A stretch of 64,000 bases of DNA from JALZMG01 sp963739975. GTDB lineage: Bacteria; Actinomycetota; Acidimicrobiia; Acidimicrobiales; Ilumatobacteraceae. Positions 7,400 through 16,232 of the stretch are shown here, piece by piece. Location: the NCBI GenBank assembly GCA_963739975.1, contig CAVUCK010000022.1, forward strand, positions 62,001 to 126,000, in the 5' to 3' direction. The notes beneath the pieces are model-generated. The model made no database searches. It was not told the origin of the DNA and saw only the letters and a list, made by a program, of their open reading frames with translations. A program made the translations under genes and the position numbers. Position 1 is the stretch's first letter. Each line of letters begins with the position of its first letter.

Positions 7400-9325
7400 G
7401 ACAACGCCGCCCGCTCGACGTCCATCAACGAGCGATCAGCCTTGGCGTACTCGATCTCGGCGGCCCGCCGCACGTGGGCGACGGTGATCGGCGAGCCCTC
7501 GTCGGCGGCGGCGAACGCGGCGGACACGGCGATCGAGCGGATCCCGCCGCCGGCCACGGTCAGGCGCGCCAGCCTGGCGGCGTCCAGTCCCTTTGTCGGC
7601 GCACCGACCGGGAACATCCGGTTCCAGATCGACGTCCGCTGCGCCTCGTCCGGGAACGGGAACGCCACGACGAAGCGCAACCGCCGCAGGAACGCACGAT
7701 CGAGGTTGCTGCGCAGGTTGGTCGTCAGCACGGCCAGCCCGCGATAGGACTCCATCCGCCCCAACAGGTAGGCGACCTCGAGGTTGGCATAGCGGTCGTG
7801 GGCCTGCTTGACCTCGCCGCGCTTGCCGAACAGCGCGTCGGCCTCGTCGAACAGCAGCACGGCGCCGCTGGTCTCGGCGGCGTCGAACAGTCGCCGCAGG
7901 TTCTTCTCGGTCTCCCCGATGTACTTGGACACCGTGGCCGAGAGGTCGATGCGGTACAGGTCCAGGTCCAACTCGGCGGCCAGCACCTGCGCCGCCAGCG
8001 TCTTGCCGGTGCCGCTGTCCCCGGAGAACAGCGCAGTCACCCCGAGCCCGCGCCGGGTCGGGCCGGCGAACCCCCACTCCTCGTACACCTGGTGGCGATG
8101 GCGCACCTGGCGGACCAGATCGCGCAGCAGCTCCAGCTGACCCGCTGGCAGCACGAGGTCGTCCCACGACGCGGTGGCGTCGATGCGCTCCGCCAGCCCG
8201 TCGAGGTTGACTCGGCAGCGCAGACGGCACAGCTGGTGGAGGTTGGCGCCGGACGGCGCGCCGCCCTGCGCCCCGAGCTGGCGAGCGATCGCCCGCACCG
8301 TCGTCGCGCCGAGACGGTAGTGCTGCGCCACCTCGGCCATGGCCGAGGTCAGTTCGTCGGTGGCGTCCGGTCCCGCGCTCGACCTCGTGGCGCCACAGCT
8401 CGAGTTGCTCGGTCGGTGTCGGGAAACCGACCGTTCGCCGGATCGTCACGCGCTCGCCGGTGGCGGGCGGCGAATCGCCCAGCTGGACGACGACGGGCGT
8501 GCACAGCAGCCGACCCAGCTCGTCCAACAACCGATCAGACCCAGCGGCTGGCTCCGTGATCGGCACCCCGCCGACGAGAACCAGCTCACGATCGATCAGG
8601 CGGGCGATGAGCGCCAGTTCGGGTCCTGGCGCCGGCAGGGCGGCCCCGTTGATCACGAGCGGCAGTCCGCCGAGACCGGCGGCGAGGCGGCGAGCGACGG
8701 CGACGCGACCGTCACCGTCGTCGCCGTCGAGGAGGACGAGCGCCGGGGCGCCCAGCCCGGCGATGGTGGTGACGAGCTCGTCGGTCAGCGCCTGTTGGGA
8801 CAGCGACAGCGCGGCGGGTTCGGACGGTCGGCGCACGATCCCGGCCAGCCGCTCGTCCATGGCCGGCAGCCCGGTGAGGTGGTGGAGCACGCGCTCGTCG
8901 AGGCGGAGCGGGCGCGAGGCGAGCGTCTGACCGGCGCCCGGCTCGACGAGGTGCCACCGCCGCAACGGCGCCTCGGGGCCGAGCGCGTCCCAGTGCGGCC
9001 GATTGAGGACCGCCAGCGCCAACGCGAACGTCGGCCGGGGGTCAGCGCCGCCCTGGATGCCGGCAAGGAGCGCCGCCACCTCCCCATCCAGCTCCACGGC
9101 GGCGGCGAGGGCGACGACGTCGCGCTCGAACGACGACAATCCGAACCGCCGGGCCAGTTCGGTGATCGGGCTGTCGTCCGAGGGCTCCTCGGCGTCCAGC
9201 ACGGCGGTCGTGGCGATCTCACCGTCCCGCCAGGCCTCGATCCGCCGGCGCGCCCGCGCCACCTCGGCGGTGAGCGCGGCATGCCGAGCATCGACGGACG
9301 TCGTGGGTTTATCCGCGGCGGTCAT
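7396..9325 (-). pseudogene. AAA+ ATPase of the eCIS (Afp15-like), split by a frameshift
   Basis: The gene begins at ATG 9325, coupled by ATGA to the DUF4255 gene. It encodes an N-terminal domain of about 315 residues with its own degenerate P-loop region (LLDGDDGDGRVAVARR). Near 8372-8378 (minus strand GAGCGCGGGACC) the frame must shift by one base. The homologous reading then continues as GPDATDELTSAMAEVAQHYR into a full AAA+ module with Walker A SGDSGTGKT, Walker B VLLFDEADALFG and an arginine-rich sensor segment. The total length of 1930 bases is 3n+1, consistent with one extra base. This ATPase is universal in eCIS and is needed for assembly. The split could be a real mutation, a sequencing error or a programmed shift. 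Confidence 0.8.
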
Positions 9326-10644
9326 GCCGGTACCGAGAGCGTCTGCGTGGGATCGAAGGTTGGCGGGACGGTCGAGCGGTCGAGCAGCAGGCTCTCGACG
9401 CCGTCGACGGACAGTCGGACCCACTGGGCGCCCGGTTCCACATCGCCGAACCGGAACGTGAGCGAGCCGGCCACGTTGGTGTGCGGATCCGCGGGCGCCG
9501 CCATCCCGCCGATCAACAGGAGCGCCTTCTGGGTCGGCCGGACCCGCGGCCGCACGCCGAGCACGACGGTGACGGCCTGCGTCGTGGCATCGCGGGTGAT
9601 CGCTCCCGCCGGCACCGGCACCGTCGGTTCGGGCGCCAGGAGCATCGCCGCGACGTTGGTCTCGCGGGGCTCGGGCCGGTCCGGGCGGACCACCGAGGCG
9701 CTGACCGTGTAGACGCCTGCCGGCCATGCCGACTGTGCCGCCACCGTCGCCGGGATGGTGGCCGTGATCGCGTGCGGGTCGGCGTTGGTGCCGACGTTGA
9801 TCTCGTTGGGCGTGGCGAGCAGGCGATGGTCGAAACGCACGACGACGCCGGTGCCGTCGAGGTGGTGACCGCGCACTTTGATCTGCTCCCCGAGACGCGC
9901 CGCCGGCTGCGTGGGATCGGGAGGATCGATGTGCTCGATCGTCGGGTACGGGGGTACGAGGCTCGGCTCGACCACCACCCCCTGATCGCGCTTGGTCACC
10001 GGGTCGATCGGACCCCGGGACAGCACTGGCAGCGCTGCGCGCGTCGGGCGCGCCGTCTCGATCAGCACCACGGAGACGACGTACGCCACGGTCGGGCGGT
10101 AGTGGGCTTGGATCGCCGACCACAGCCGCGCCATCTCCTCGGTGTCCATCGGCTCGGGGGTGACGGTCACGGCCTCGACCTGGTCGGCAAGGTCGGCCGC
10201 CGACAACGCCTGGAACTCCGGCGGCAGGATGGACGGGCCCAGCGGGCTGGGATCGAGGGCGAGACGGATCGACGCCCGGTCGAGCACGGGCCGCTCGTGC
10301 AAGAGGTGTGTTCCGTAGCCGAGGAGGATCTCCGCTTGGAAGTCAGCGGTGCCGTACGCCGTGAGCAGGTAGTGAAGGTCGAGAGCGAGCGGCGGGCTGG
10401 TCAGCCGGGAGCCGTTGGCGTTGAAGCTGGCGAGGTCCGCGTTGCGCCAGCCGGGGTTCGGCGTGACCCGGTAGAGGAACAGGTTCAGCCGCGGCTCGAC
10501 GTTGCCGTCATCGAGCTTGATGGTGTCGGGAGCGACGGTGCTCACCTTGACGGCTCCGATCGGCGCGCCGACGTCGACCATGCCGTTGTCGAGGAGGTTG
10601 CGGAGGACTGCGCTGACCGCGGCCAGGGCCAACGGGCTGCTCAT
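9322..10644 (-). CDS. DUF4255 (Pvc16_N-type) tail terminator with C-terminal IPT/TIG-like domain
   Basis: The 440-residue protein begins with the DUF4255 domain (residues 1-200): AAVSAVLRNLL, EPRLNLFLYRVTPNPGWRN, LALDLHYLLTAYG and QAEILLGYG are all family landmarks. This is the Afp16/Pvc16 protein that caps the tube and fixes its length. The C-terminal half has QIKVRGHHLDGTGVVVRF and ATVAAQSAWPAGVYTVSA, which look like an IPT/TIG or Ig-like fold. The ATG lies inside the first four bases of the 110-bp repeat array, so its translation would depend on the last mini-ORF of that array. The stop overlaps the ATPase ATG (ATGA). Confidence 0.88.
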   Translation of the reverse strand: MSSPLALAAVSAVLRNLLDNGMVDVGAPIGAVKVSTVAPDTIKLDDGNVEPRLNLFLYRVTPNPGWRNADLASFNANGSRLTSPPLALDLHYLLTAYGTADFQAEILLGYGTHLLHERPVLDRASIRLALDPSPLGPSILPPEFQALSAADLADQVEAVTVTPEPMDTEEMARLWSAIQAHYRPTVAYVVSVVLIETARPTRAALPVLSRGPIDPVTKRDQGVVVEPSLVPPYPTIEHIDPPDPTQPAARLGEQIKVRGHHLDGTGVVVRFDHRLLATPNEINVGTNADPHAITATIPATVAAQSAWPAGVYTVSASVVRPDRPEPRETNVAAMLLAPEPTVPVPAGAITRDATTQAVTVVLGVRPRVRPTQKALLLIGGMAAPADPHTNVAGSLTFRFGDVEPGAQWVRLSVDGVESLLLDRSTVPPTFDPTQTLSVPA

Positions 10645-10754
10645 GTGTGCACCTCACCGTGGCCGATGACGCCGAGCGGAAGCGCAACATGTGCTCGGCC
10701 ATGAGCAAAAAGACCGTGCTGATCATTCGCTCGCTCGAAGACTCGCTCCCTCAT
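10641..10754 (-). CDS. tandem mini-ORF copy 4 (37 codons)
   Basis: This is the last copy before the tail-terminator gene. Its TGA overlaps the ATG of the DUF4255 gene by ATGA. If the array is translated, ribosomes reaching that gene would have terminated and restarted several times. Confidence 0.4.
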   Translation of the reverse strand: MRERVFERANDQHGLFAHGRAHVALPLGVIGHGEVHT

Positions 10755-10864
10755 GTGTGCACCTCACCGTGGCCGATGACGCCGAGCGGAAGCGCAACAT
10801 GTGCTCGGCCATGAGCAAAAAGACCGTGCTGATCATTCGCTCGCTCGAAGACTCGCTCCCTCAT
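10751..10864 (-). CDS. tandem mini-ORF copy 3 (37 codons)
   Basis: This is identical in sequence to copies 1 and 2, with ATGA overlaps on both sides. Whether it is translated is unknown. Confidence 0.38.
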   Translation of the reverse strand: MRERVFERANDQHGLFAHGRAHVALPLGVIGHGEVHT

Positions 10865-10974
10865 GTGTGCACCTCACCGTGGCCGATGACGCCGAGCGGA
10901 AGCGCAACATGTGCTCGGCCATGAGCAAAAAGACCGTGCTGATCATTCGCTCGCTCGAAGACTCGCTCCCTCAT
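10861..10974 (-). CDS. tandem mini-ORF copy 2 (37 codons)
   Basis: This is identical in sequence to copy 1. It is linked to copies 1 and 3 by ATGA overlaps. Whether it is translated is unknown. Confidence 0.38.
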   Translation of the reverse strand: MRERVFERANDQHGLFAHGRAHVALPLGVIGHGEVHT

Positions 10975-11084
10975 GTGTGCACCTCACCGTGGCCGATGAC
11001 GCCGAGCGGAAGCGCAACATGTGCTCGGCCATGAGCAAAAAGACCGTGCTGATCATTCGCTCGCTCGAAGACTCGCTCCCTCAT
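10971..11084 (-). CDS. tandem mini-ORF copy 1 (37 codons)
   Basis: The ATG overlaps the stop of the upstream gene by ATGA. The peptide begins MRERVFERANDQHGLFAH and ends GHGEVHT. The stop overlaps the ATG of the next copy by four bases. The upstream gene also ends in codons for HT, giving a shared GCACACATGA. No domain is recognised. Confidence 0.4.
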   Translation of the reverse strand: MRERVFERANDQHGLFAHGRAHVALPLGVIGHGEVHT

Positions 11085-11716
11085 GTGTGCGCCGACCGCT
11101 TGCCGTTGAGGTAGTCCTCCAGGGACAAGGTCGGCTCGGCGCGTCCTGCGGGTGCGGCCCCGCCGAGCGGTTCGGGAGTCGGGACGTTGGCCCTGATGTC
11201 AAGCCGCCCGATGTGGATGCGCACCGCCGGGTCGGCGGCGACAGCGGCGATCGGCGACGCGGCCGAGGGTTGCGAGACGGCGGGCATCACGACCTTCGGG
11301 CGCGTCGTCGCGCCGACGGCCGATCGCCGGTCCAGGTGCTGCTCGCTCGGTGAGCCCGTGCGGGCGACCGACGACCCTCGGCGGACGCGAGGCGGGCGGT
11401 CGGCGGACACCGCAGCGGATCGAGGCCGCGGCTCGGCTTCCGGCCGATCGTCGGCGGACCACCGCTGCCGGGGTGGAGGTGCCGGCATCTCGCCGCCCGG
11501 GGGCGAGAGCTCTCGTCCCGGCGGCCGCGGGGCGACGGGTGTGGTGTCGACATCGTCGTGACCGTCGTGAGCGAGTCCACCGAAGTCGCGACTCATCGTC
11601 GTGATGTCGACGTCGACCGCGAGGAGCCGCGGTTCGAACAGGGAGCGCACCCGAGGCTGAGCGCTGGCGCTGGCACCCACGGCGCGTGCGGCGAGGCGCG
11701 AGATGAGGTCGGTCAT
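11081..11716 (-). CDS. Pro/Arg-rich eCIS structural-locus protein of unknown function
   Basis: The 211-residue protein opens MTDLISRLAARAVGAS and has a conserved-looking segment RVRSLFEPRLL. A long disordered middle rich in Pro, Arg and Ser follows. The end has IRVHIGRLDIRAN-type beta residues (VRIHIGRLDIRANVP) and LSLEDYLNGKR. Proteins with this plan sit between the baseplate chaperone and the DUF4255 gene in many actinobacterial eCIS loci, and their role is unknown. The ATG at 11716 overlaps the chaperone stop by ATGA. A longer frame from 11758 would overlap that gene by 46 bases and is less likely. Confidence 0.75.
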   Translation of the reverse strand: MTDLISRLAARAVGASASAQPRVRSLFEPRLLAVDVDITTMSRDFGGLAHDGHDDVDTTPVAPRPPGRELSPPGGEMPAPPPRQRWSADDRPEAEPRPRSAAVSADRPPRVRRGSSVARTGSPSEQHLDRRSAVGATTRPKVVMPAVSQPSAASPIAAVAADPAVRIHIGRLDIRANVPTPEPLGGAAPAGRAEPTLSLEDYLNGKRSAHT

Positions 11717-12447
11717 CTTGGCACCGTCGCCAGCTCCAAGTAGGCGGCCCGCCGCCACTCCGACAGCGCCAGCACCTCGTCTTCGGTCCAGCCGTAGGCC
11801 CGCGCCAGCGCGTCGACCTCATGCAGCACGCGGTGAGCGCAGGCCCGCAGCTCGGCCCAGGTCGCCTCGGCGACGTCCAGCTCCGCGGTGAACTGCTCCG
11901 CGCAGTGGACGCAAGTCACGTCGACCAGCAGCTCGGCCAGCGGATCGACCTCGCTCATGGCAGCGGTCACGGCCGCCCGCACCTCGGGAGAGAGCTCGGC
12001 GGCCGTCATCGGTCCCGCACCGCCAACGCTGAGCACGCAACGCTCGAACAGCGCTTCGTCGGCCGTGGCCAGATCGGCCAACGACGCGATGTGCTCGAGG
12101 TCTGCGGTCGTCGGGCTGCGCCACGTGACCGATACGCCCTCGACGTCGGTCGTGTACGGACCCATGGAGGTCACCGGCGGTTCGACGAGCCCGGTCGTGT
12201 CGAGCGAGAGCTCGACACGCTCACCGCACGACGCGCACGTCGTGGTCGCTTCGAGCATCGGGCCGGCCATCGACGCCCGCAGGCGCAGCAGTCGCCGGTC
12301 GCGCTGGCCGATGGGGAGCACCGCAACGTCGGTCGGGTGGGCCGACGAGTCGGTTGCCGCGGCGAGAACCACGGCCTGCTGCAACGGGGCGAGCGGAGCC
12401 GCCCGTTCCCACAGTCCCAGGAGCTCGCTGGCGAGGAGCACGTCCAC
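11713..12447 (-). CDS. T4 gp26-like baseplate assembly chaperone with two CxxC pairs
   Basis: The 244-residue protein has an N-terminal helical segment (LLGLWERAAPLAPLQQAVVL) and then PIGQRDRRLLRLRASMAGP. Two Cys pairs follow, CASCGERVEL and CVHCAEQF, which together could hold one zinc ion as a split ribbon. The C-terminal LARAYGWTEDEVLALSEWRR is the most conserved motif of this eCIS/phage baseplate chaperone family. It starts at GTG 12447, nine bases after the tube stop. It is likely needed for hub assembly rather than being a major particle component. Confidence 0.8.
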   Translation of the reverse strand: MDVLLASELLGLWERAAPLAPLQQAVVLAAATDSSAHPTDVAVLPIGQRDRRLLRLRASMAGPMLEATTTCASCGERVELSLDTTGLVEPPVTSMGPYTTDVEGVSVTWRSPTTADLEHIASLADLATADEALFERCVLSVGGAGPMTAAELSPEVRAAVTAAMSEVDPLAELLVDVTCVHCAEQFTAELDVAEATWAELRACAHRVLHEVDALARAYGWTEDEVLALSEWRRAAYLELATVPR

Positions 12448-12456
12448 AGTGGCGGT

Positions 12457-12978
12457 CTATGGCTCGGAGTACTGCGGTTCGCTCGGCTCGGTCACGTCGT
12501 AGTCGCGCTCGAAGCCTTCGTGCTCGATCTTGATCGACTGGATGGCGACGGCGTTGGCGTTGGCATCGAGGTCGGGCTGCGCCTGGTACTCCGAGACCCA
12601 GGCCCGGTACACCTTGTAGGCGATCACCAGCTGGCCGGCCTCGTTGTACAGCTCGATGATGATGTCCTTGCGGAAGTTCTTCAGGGACACTTCCGCCCCG
12701 AGGCCCGACCCGAAGTTCCAGACCTTGTTGGCCCACGCCTCGAACTCGATGTCGTGGGTGACGCCACGTTCGAGCGTGATCGCCTCGTACTTCGTGCGCC
12801 CAGGCGACTTCCGCGCCGATGACGGGTCGCCGCCATCGCGATGCTCGACGACCTCGGTCACCTTCTTCAGCGCGCCGACCTTGGACACCCCGGCGACGTA
12901 ACGACCGTCCCACTTGACGCGGAACTTGAAGTTCTTGTAGGGGTCGAACCGCTGTGCATTGACCGTGAACTGGGCCAT
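12457..12978 (-). CDS. inner tube protein of the eCIS
   Basis: The 173-residue protein belongs to the phage tail tube (gp19-like) family, as Afp1/Afp5. FDPYKNFKFRVKWDGRYVAG is the typical first strand, KVTEVVEHRDGG the loop, and KYEAITLERGVTHDIEFEAW the central signature. IIIELYNEAGQLVIAYKVYR and IQSIKIEHEGFERDY close the fold. The ATG at 12978 shares one base with the sheath stop (TGATG), and GGGAGG inside the sheath end serves as ribosome site. A GTG one codon earlier is also possible. Only one tube gene is seen, whereas Afp-type clusters often carry two or three. Confidence 0.92.
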   Translation of the reverse strand: MAQFTVNAQRFDPYKNFKFRVKWDGRYVAGVSKVGALKKVTEVVEHRDGGDPSSARKSPGRTKYEAITLERGVTHDIEFEAWANKVWNFGSGLGAEVSLKNFRKDIIIELYNEAGQLVIAYKVYRAWVSEYQAQPDLDANANAVAIQSIKIEHEGFERDYDVTEPSEPQYSEP

Positions 12979-14513
12979 CACACACCTCCCGATTGGCCGG
13001 CCATCTGCTGCAGGTGGAGCACCACGAACTCGGCTGGTCGCAACGGCGCGAAGCCAACCCAGATGTTGACGATGCCGAGGTTGACATCGTCTGGCGTGGT
13101 CGTCTCGGCGTCACATTTGACGAAGAACGCTTCGCGTGGTGTCGTTCCGGCGAACGCACCCTGGCGGAAGAGGTTGCTCATGAACGCGCCGACGTTGAGG
13201 CGGATCTGGGCCCACAAGGGCGCATCGTTCGGCTCGAACACGACCCACTGCGTGCCGCGATAGAGGGACACTTTGAGGAACAACGCGGTGCGCCGGACCG
13301 GCAGGTATTTCCACTCCGAGGCGAGCGCATCGTTGCCTTCACGGGTGCGCGATCCCCAGATGACGTGGCCGGCCGCCGGCGCCGCCCGCAGACAGTTGAC
13401 CCCACGCGGGTTGAGCTCGCCGATCTCGTCGTCGGTAAGGGGGATGTCGAGGGCGACGACACCGTCCAGCGATGCGTCGAGCCCAGCCGGCGCCTTCCAC
13501 ACGCCGCGCGTGGCATCGGTCCGGGCGATGATGCCGGCGACGGCGCCGGACGGGGCGAACGACGCCAGCTGCCCGTCGCGCAGGGGATCGGGTTGCTTGA
13601 TCTTCGGGAAGTAGACGGCGGCGTTCTTGCTGCGCGTGAACGACGCGGCGACGGCTCCGCTGACGGCGTTGGCCTTCGTGCTCCAACTGCTCGGCGGATC
13701 GACGAGCATGATGGCGTCGCGCTCGGTGGCGTAGGTGACCGCCTTGTCGAGCACCGCGGTGTCGATGTCGTCGTTGGCCGTGTACGGCGGCACGACGATG
13801 AGGTTGACGAGCTCGGCCTTCTCGAGGGCGTACAGGCCCTTCTTGTTGGCCTGCATGTTGGCGCCTTCGGTGAACTGGTCGTCGGTCACGGGATCGCCGT
13901 CGTTGGTCGCCGCGGTCGCCGGTGCAGATGCGACGGCGGGGTTGCCGGTCGGCAGCGTTCCGGTCATCTCGACGAGGGTGGAGTCGTTGGCCAGCACCTT
14001 GTCGACGGGTCGTGGCGAGGTGGCCTCGATCGAGACGTTGCGGAAGATCTCGACGCGCCCCGTCCCGCCATCGGTGATCGTGAGGTTGAACAACTTGGGG
14101 TCCGTCGTGCCGTCGGGCTTCGGCCGGGTATCGAGGTCGATCGCACCGGTGAGCTTCGCTCCCCACGTGCCGGGAGACTTGGCCTGCAAGTTGAGCTGCT
14201 TCGCTCCAGCGCCGAGGTCGAGCTTGGCTCGATCGTTGGCCCGGTTGGCATGGACGCGCACGATGATCGCCGTCGAACCGCCGAGCCGAAAGAAGTCGCT
14301 GACGGCGTAGCCGAGCGTGCTCTCCGTCCACAGCCCACCGAAGACGCGCTCGAACTCGGCCCAGGAGTGGATCGTGACCGGCGTGTCGAGGTCACCTCGT
14401 CGGGCCCGACCGACGAAGGCTGTGATCGATGTGGCCACCCCCGTGATGGCTCGCACACCGCTCGGTTCTTCAACGACATAGACACCCGGATACGTCAGTG
14501 TCGGTGTGGTCAT
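12978..14513 (-). CDS. contractile sheath protein of the eCIS
   Basis: The 511-residue protein starts TLTYPGVYVVEEPSGVRAI and continues with GVATSITAFVGRARRGDLD, the standard N-terminus of tail sheath proteins. The C-terminal domain has AAPAAGHVIWGSRTR, LPVRRTALFLKVSLYRGTQW and NVGAFMSNLFRQGAFAGTTP, the interlocking core of the sheath. It is the first gene of the eCIS operon, with a strong GGAGGGGTCC ribosome site before ATG 14513. The sheath contracts to drive the tube through a target membrane. One sheath gene is present, unlike the three of Afp. The C-terminal strand would mesh with neighbouring subunits. Confidence 0.95.
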   Translation of the reverse strand: MTTPTLTYPGVYVVEEPSGVRAITGVATSITAFVGRARRGDLDTPVTIHSWAEFERVFGGLWTESTLGYAVSDFFRLGGSTAIIVRVHANRANDRAKLDLGAGAKQLNLQAKSPGTWGAKLTGAIDLDTRPKPDGTTDPKLFNLTITDGGTGRVEIFRNVSIEATSPRPVDKVLANDSTLVEMTGTLPTGNPAVASAPATAATNDGDPVTDDQFTEGANMQANKKGLYALEKAELVNLIVVPPYTANDDIDTAVLDKAVTYATERDAIMLVDPPSSWSTKANAVSGAVAASFTRSKNAAVYFPKIKQPDPLRDGQLASFAPSGAVAGIIARTDATRGVWKAPAGLDASLDGVVALDIPLTDDEIGELNPRGVNCLRAAPAAGHVIWGSRTREGNDALASEWKYLPVRRTALFLKVSLYRGTQWVVFEPNDAPLWAQIRLNVGAFMSNLFRQGAFAGTTPREAFFVKCDAETTTPDDVNLGIVNIWVGFAPLRPAEFVVLHLQQMAGQSGGV

Positions 14514-15101
14514 GGACCCCTCCAGATTTGCAGCTCCATGGATGAAAGCGACGTCGAGTCAATGGCTGTCGCCGGGCCGCGAGACAATGACTGATCATGA
14601 CTATGCGGCAGCCGAAGACCAGGCCCGGCCAACTCCCTCATCCCAGCAAATGCGCGATCACCATGGGCGCAACGCCGTGATGAGGCTACGTCAGGTCGCA
14701 CCTTCATGTCTAGACCTTCTTCGGTGCGTCAGCCGGTGCAACGGGCACGCGTTGACGTCCAGCTCACCTGGGTCGTTGACATCCAGATCAGCGCGGATGG
14801 TGCCAGCGGTCTGGGCGGTGGCGACGAGCTCCGGCGCCGGCCCTGTGCGGCCTTCTGGGCGCGCACGTTCTCGAAAGCGAGAACCTCCGCGCCCAGATGG
14901 CGATGGCCGTGGACTCGGATCGATGAGTCTGGGCACGCTGAGTCGTCTCAGATCAGACGTGCGCGCTTCGGCCCCCGACCGCAGCGACTACGCATGGTCA
15001 GGCCGGCCTTGTCCGGCCCAGCGAGCGAAGCGAGCCATCAGATTCAGGTGCAGGATCCCCGAGGAACCGGCGAGCGCACGAGACGAGACAGCGAGGACAC
15101 C
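14514..15101. other. 588-base intergenic region upstream of the eCIS operon
   Basis: The region lies between divergent genes, sheath (leftward) and DUF899 (rightward). I see no convincing gene. It contains the palindromic element copy B at 14855-14896. The eCIS promoter should lie in its left 200 bases. A TTGACT box 48-53 bases upstream of the sheath ATG lacks a good -10 partner, so I do not call a promoter. Confidence 0.6.
14855..14896. repeat. dispersed palindromic element, copy B
   Basis: The arms are CTGGGCGCGCACGTTCTC and GAGAACCTCCGCGCCCAG, separated by six bases. This is the simplest of the three copies, with one hairpin and no third arm. It lies about 340 bases upstream of the sheath start. 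Read on the plus strand it gives the same WAR-FS-x-x-TSAP peptide as copy A does on the minus strand. Confidence 0.8.
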
Positions 15102-15917
15102 ATGACCACCACACCCGGCAACGCCAGCAGCAATTTCGGCGGCAGGCCGCCAATCGTCGACCTGGCCACTTGGCAGGCGGCGCGCGGGGAGCTGCTGGTC
15201 CGCGAGAAGGCGCACACCCGGGAGGGCGACGCGATCGCCGCGGCCCGGCGGCGGCTGCCGATGGTCGAGGTCGACGGCGCGGTCGAGGTCACCGGCGTCG
15301 ACGGGTCGGTCCCGTTCGTCGACGTGTTCCAGGGTCGCGACGAGCTCGTGGTGTACCACTCCATGTGGTACGACGGTGCGCCGCACCAAGGCCAGTGCGA
15401 GGGCTGCACCTTCAACATCTGGCACATGGACGACGCCGTCTACCTCAATGCCCGCGGCGTGTCGTTCGCCGTCCTGACCTCGGGGCCGTGGGAGGAGGTG
15501 GCTGCCTATGCCGAGTTCATGGGGTACACCCAGCCCTGGTACTCGGTGCGGGGCGTGGAGGCGCCGCTCTTCGCAGAGGAGGGGCACATCATCTGCTACC
15601 TGCGCGACGGCGCCCGCGTGTTCCTCACGTACTCCACGACGGGCCGGGGCAACGAACCCGCCGACGGGTCATTGGGCCTGCTCGACATGACGCCCTACGG
15701 CCGCCGCGAGGGGTGGGAGGACAACCCCGAGGGCTGGCCCGAGGCCCCTCAGGCCGGAGCGCCGGTCGGTGGGCATGGGGCGCCGATCTGCTGGTACTGG
15801 CGCTCGGACGCCGACGGCGTCGCCAACTGGGGCCCGACCAGCCGGCCCACGCCGCAGTGGACCCGCCCCGGCGCGACCCCCGTGGAGACCCTCGGCCGCC
15901 AGGGCGACCAGCACTGA
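15102..15917 (+). CDS. DUF899 thioredoxin-like protein
   Basis: The 271-residue protein matches the DUF899 family. The N-terminal region has EKAHTREGDAIAAARRRLPM and then VYHSMWYDGAPHQGQCEGCT. ARGVSFAVLTSGPWEEVAAY and MGYTQPWYSV follow, with a C-terminal YGRREGWEDNPEGWP. The fold is thioredoxin-like. The QCEGCTFN stretch has a CxxC where thioredoxins have their redox site, so an oxidoreductase role is possible, but the true reaction is not known. It starts at ATG 15102 with upstream purine-rich sequence (gcgaggacacc). It stands alone, divergent from the eCIS. Confidence 0.85.
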   Translation: MTTTPGNASSNFGGRPPIVDLATWQAARGELLVREKAHTREGDAIAAARRRLPMVEVDGAVEVTGVDGSVPFVDVFQGRDELVVYHSMWYDGAPHQGQCEGCTFNIWHMDDAVYLNARGVSFAVLTSGPWEEVAAYAEFMGYTQPWYSVRGVEAPLFAEEGHIICYLRDGARVFLTYSTTGRGNEPADGSLGLLDMTPYGRREGWEDNPEGWPEAPQAGAPVGGHGAPICWYWRSDADGVANWGPTSRPTPQWTRPGATPVETLGRQGDQH

Positions 15918-15977
15918 CGCGGGTTCGTCGGCGTTCGCAGCGACCACGGGTGGGCGGAACCCCGTGCCAGCTGGGCC

Positions 15978-16232
15978 TCAGTCATCACAGCCGTCGCTCG
16001 AACGCAGGCGGCGTGCCGTGCAGAGCACCGTTGGTTGGACGCGACCCCGCGTGTCCGGCGTCTCGGCGTGGTCGTCGCCCGGGTCGAGCAGGATGCCGTC
16101 GAACCCGAGAGCGGCCACCGCTTCGCGTACCGCGTCGGTGGCGTCGCGGATGACGATGCGACAGCCCAAGCGTCGTGCCGCGAGCTGGCAGCGGCAGAGC
16201 AGATCGATGACTGCCAGGTCGTCGTCATGCAT
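15978..16232 (-). CDS. small STAS-like protein, downstream of the sigma factor
   Basis: The 84-residue product reads MHDDDLAVIDLLCRCQLAAR and continues RLGCRIVIRDATDAVREAVAALGFDGIL. This fits the helix-strand-helix second half of MlaB-like STAS proteins, in which a leading strand normally comes before D-L-A-x-x-D. That first strand is missing or altered, so the gene may be truncated. The ATG overlaps the end of a short frame running from the sigma stop (8-base overlap ATGCATGA), so coupling to the sigma gene is possible. STAS proteins often act in partner-switching control of sigma factors. Confidence 0.5.
   Translation of the reverse strand: MHDDDLAVIDLLCRCQLAARRLGCRIVIRDATDAVREAVAALGFDGILLDPGDDHAETPDTRGRVQPTVLCTARRLRSSDGCDD

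Larger units (their letters stand above)
10641..11080. repeat. four perfect tandem copies of a 110-bp unit plus a 10-bp partial copy
   Basis: Units run 10641-10750, 10751-10860, 10861-10970 and 10971-11080, and I see no mismatch among them. The first 10 bases recur at 11081-11090, which is the tail of the upstream gene. On the minus strand each unit is a 37-codon frame that starts with ATG and ends with a TGA overlapping the next ATG (ATGA). The first 50 bases of the minus-strand unit are homologous to the mini-ORF at 46570-46677. The perfect identity points to recent expansion. The array separates two eCIS genes that would otherwise join directly by ATGA. Confidence 0.95.

Noticed and set aside
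8339..9712. Plus-strand frame of 457 codons opposite the ATPase gene
   Set aside because: It is a shadow. The minus strand holds the N-terminal ATPase domain.
10641..11090. CRISPR array
   Set aside because: Units are 110 bp, perfect and directly adjacent, with no unique spacers. No cas gene is near.
10691..11353. Plus-strand frames of 77-110 codons across the tandem repeat
   Set aside because: They are shadows produced by the repeat. Their starts have no ribosome site and the neighbours are all minus strand.
14460..14560. Promoter of the eCIS operon (TTGACT at about 14561-14566)
   Set aside because: No matching -10 box at proper distance, so evidence is too weak.
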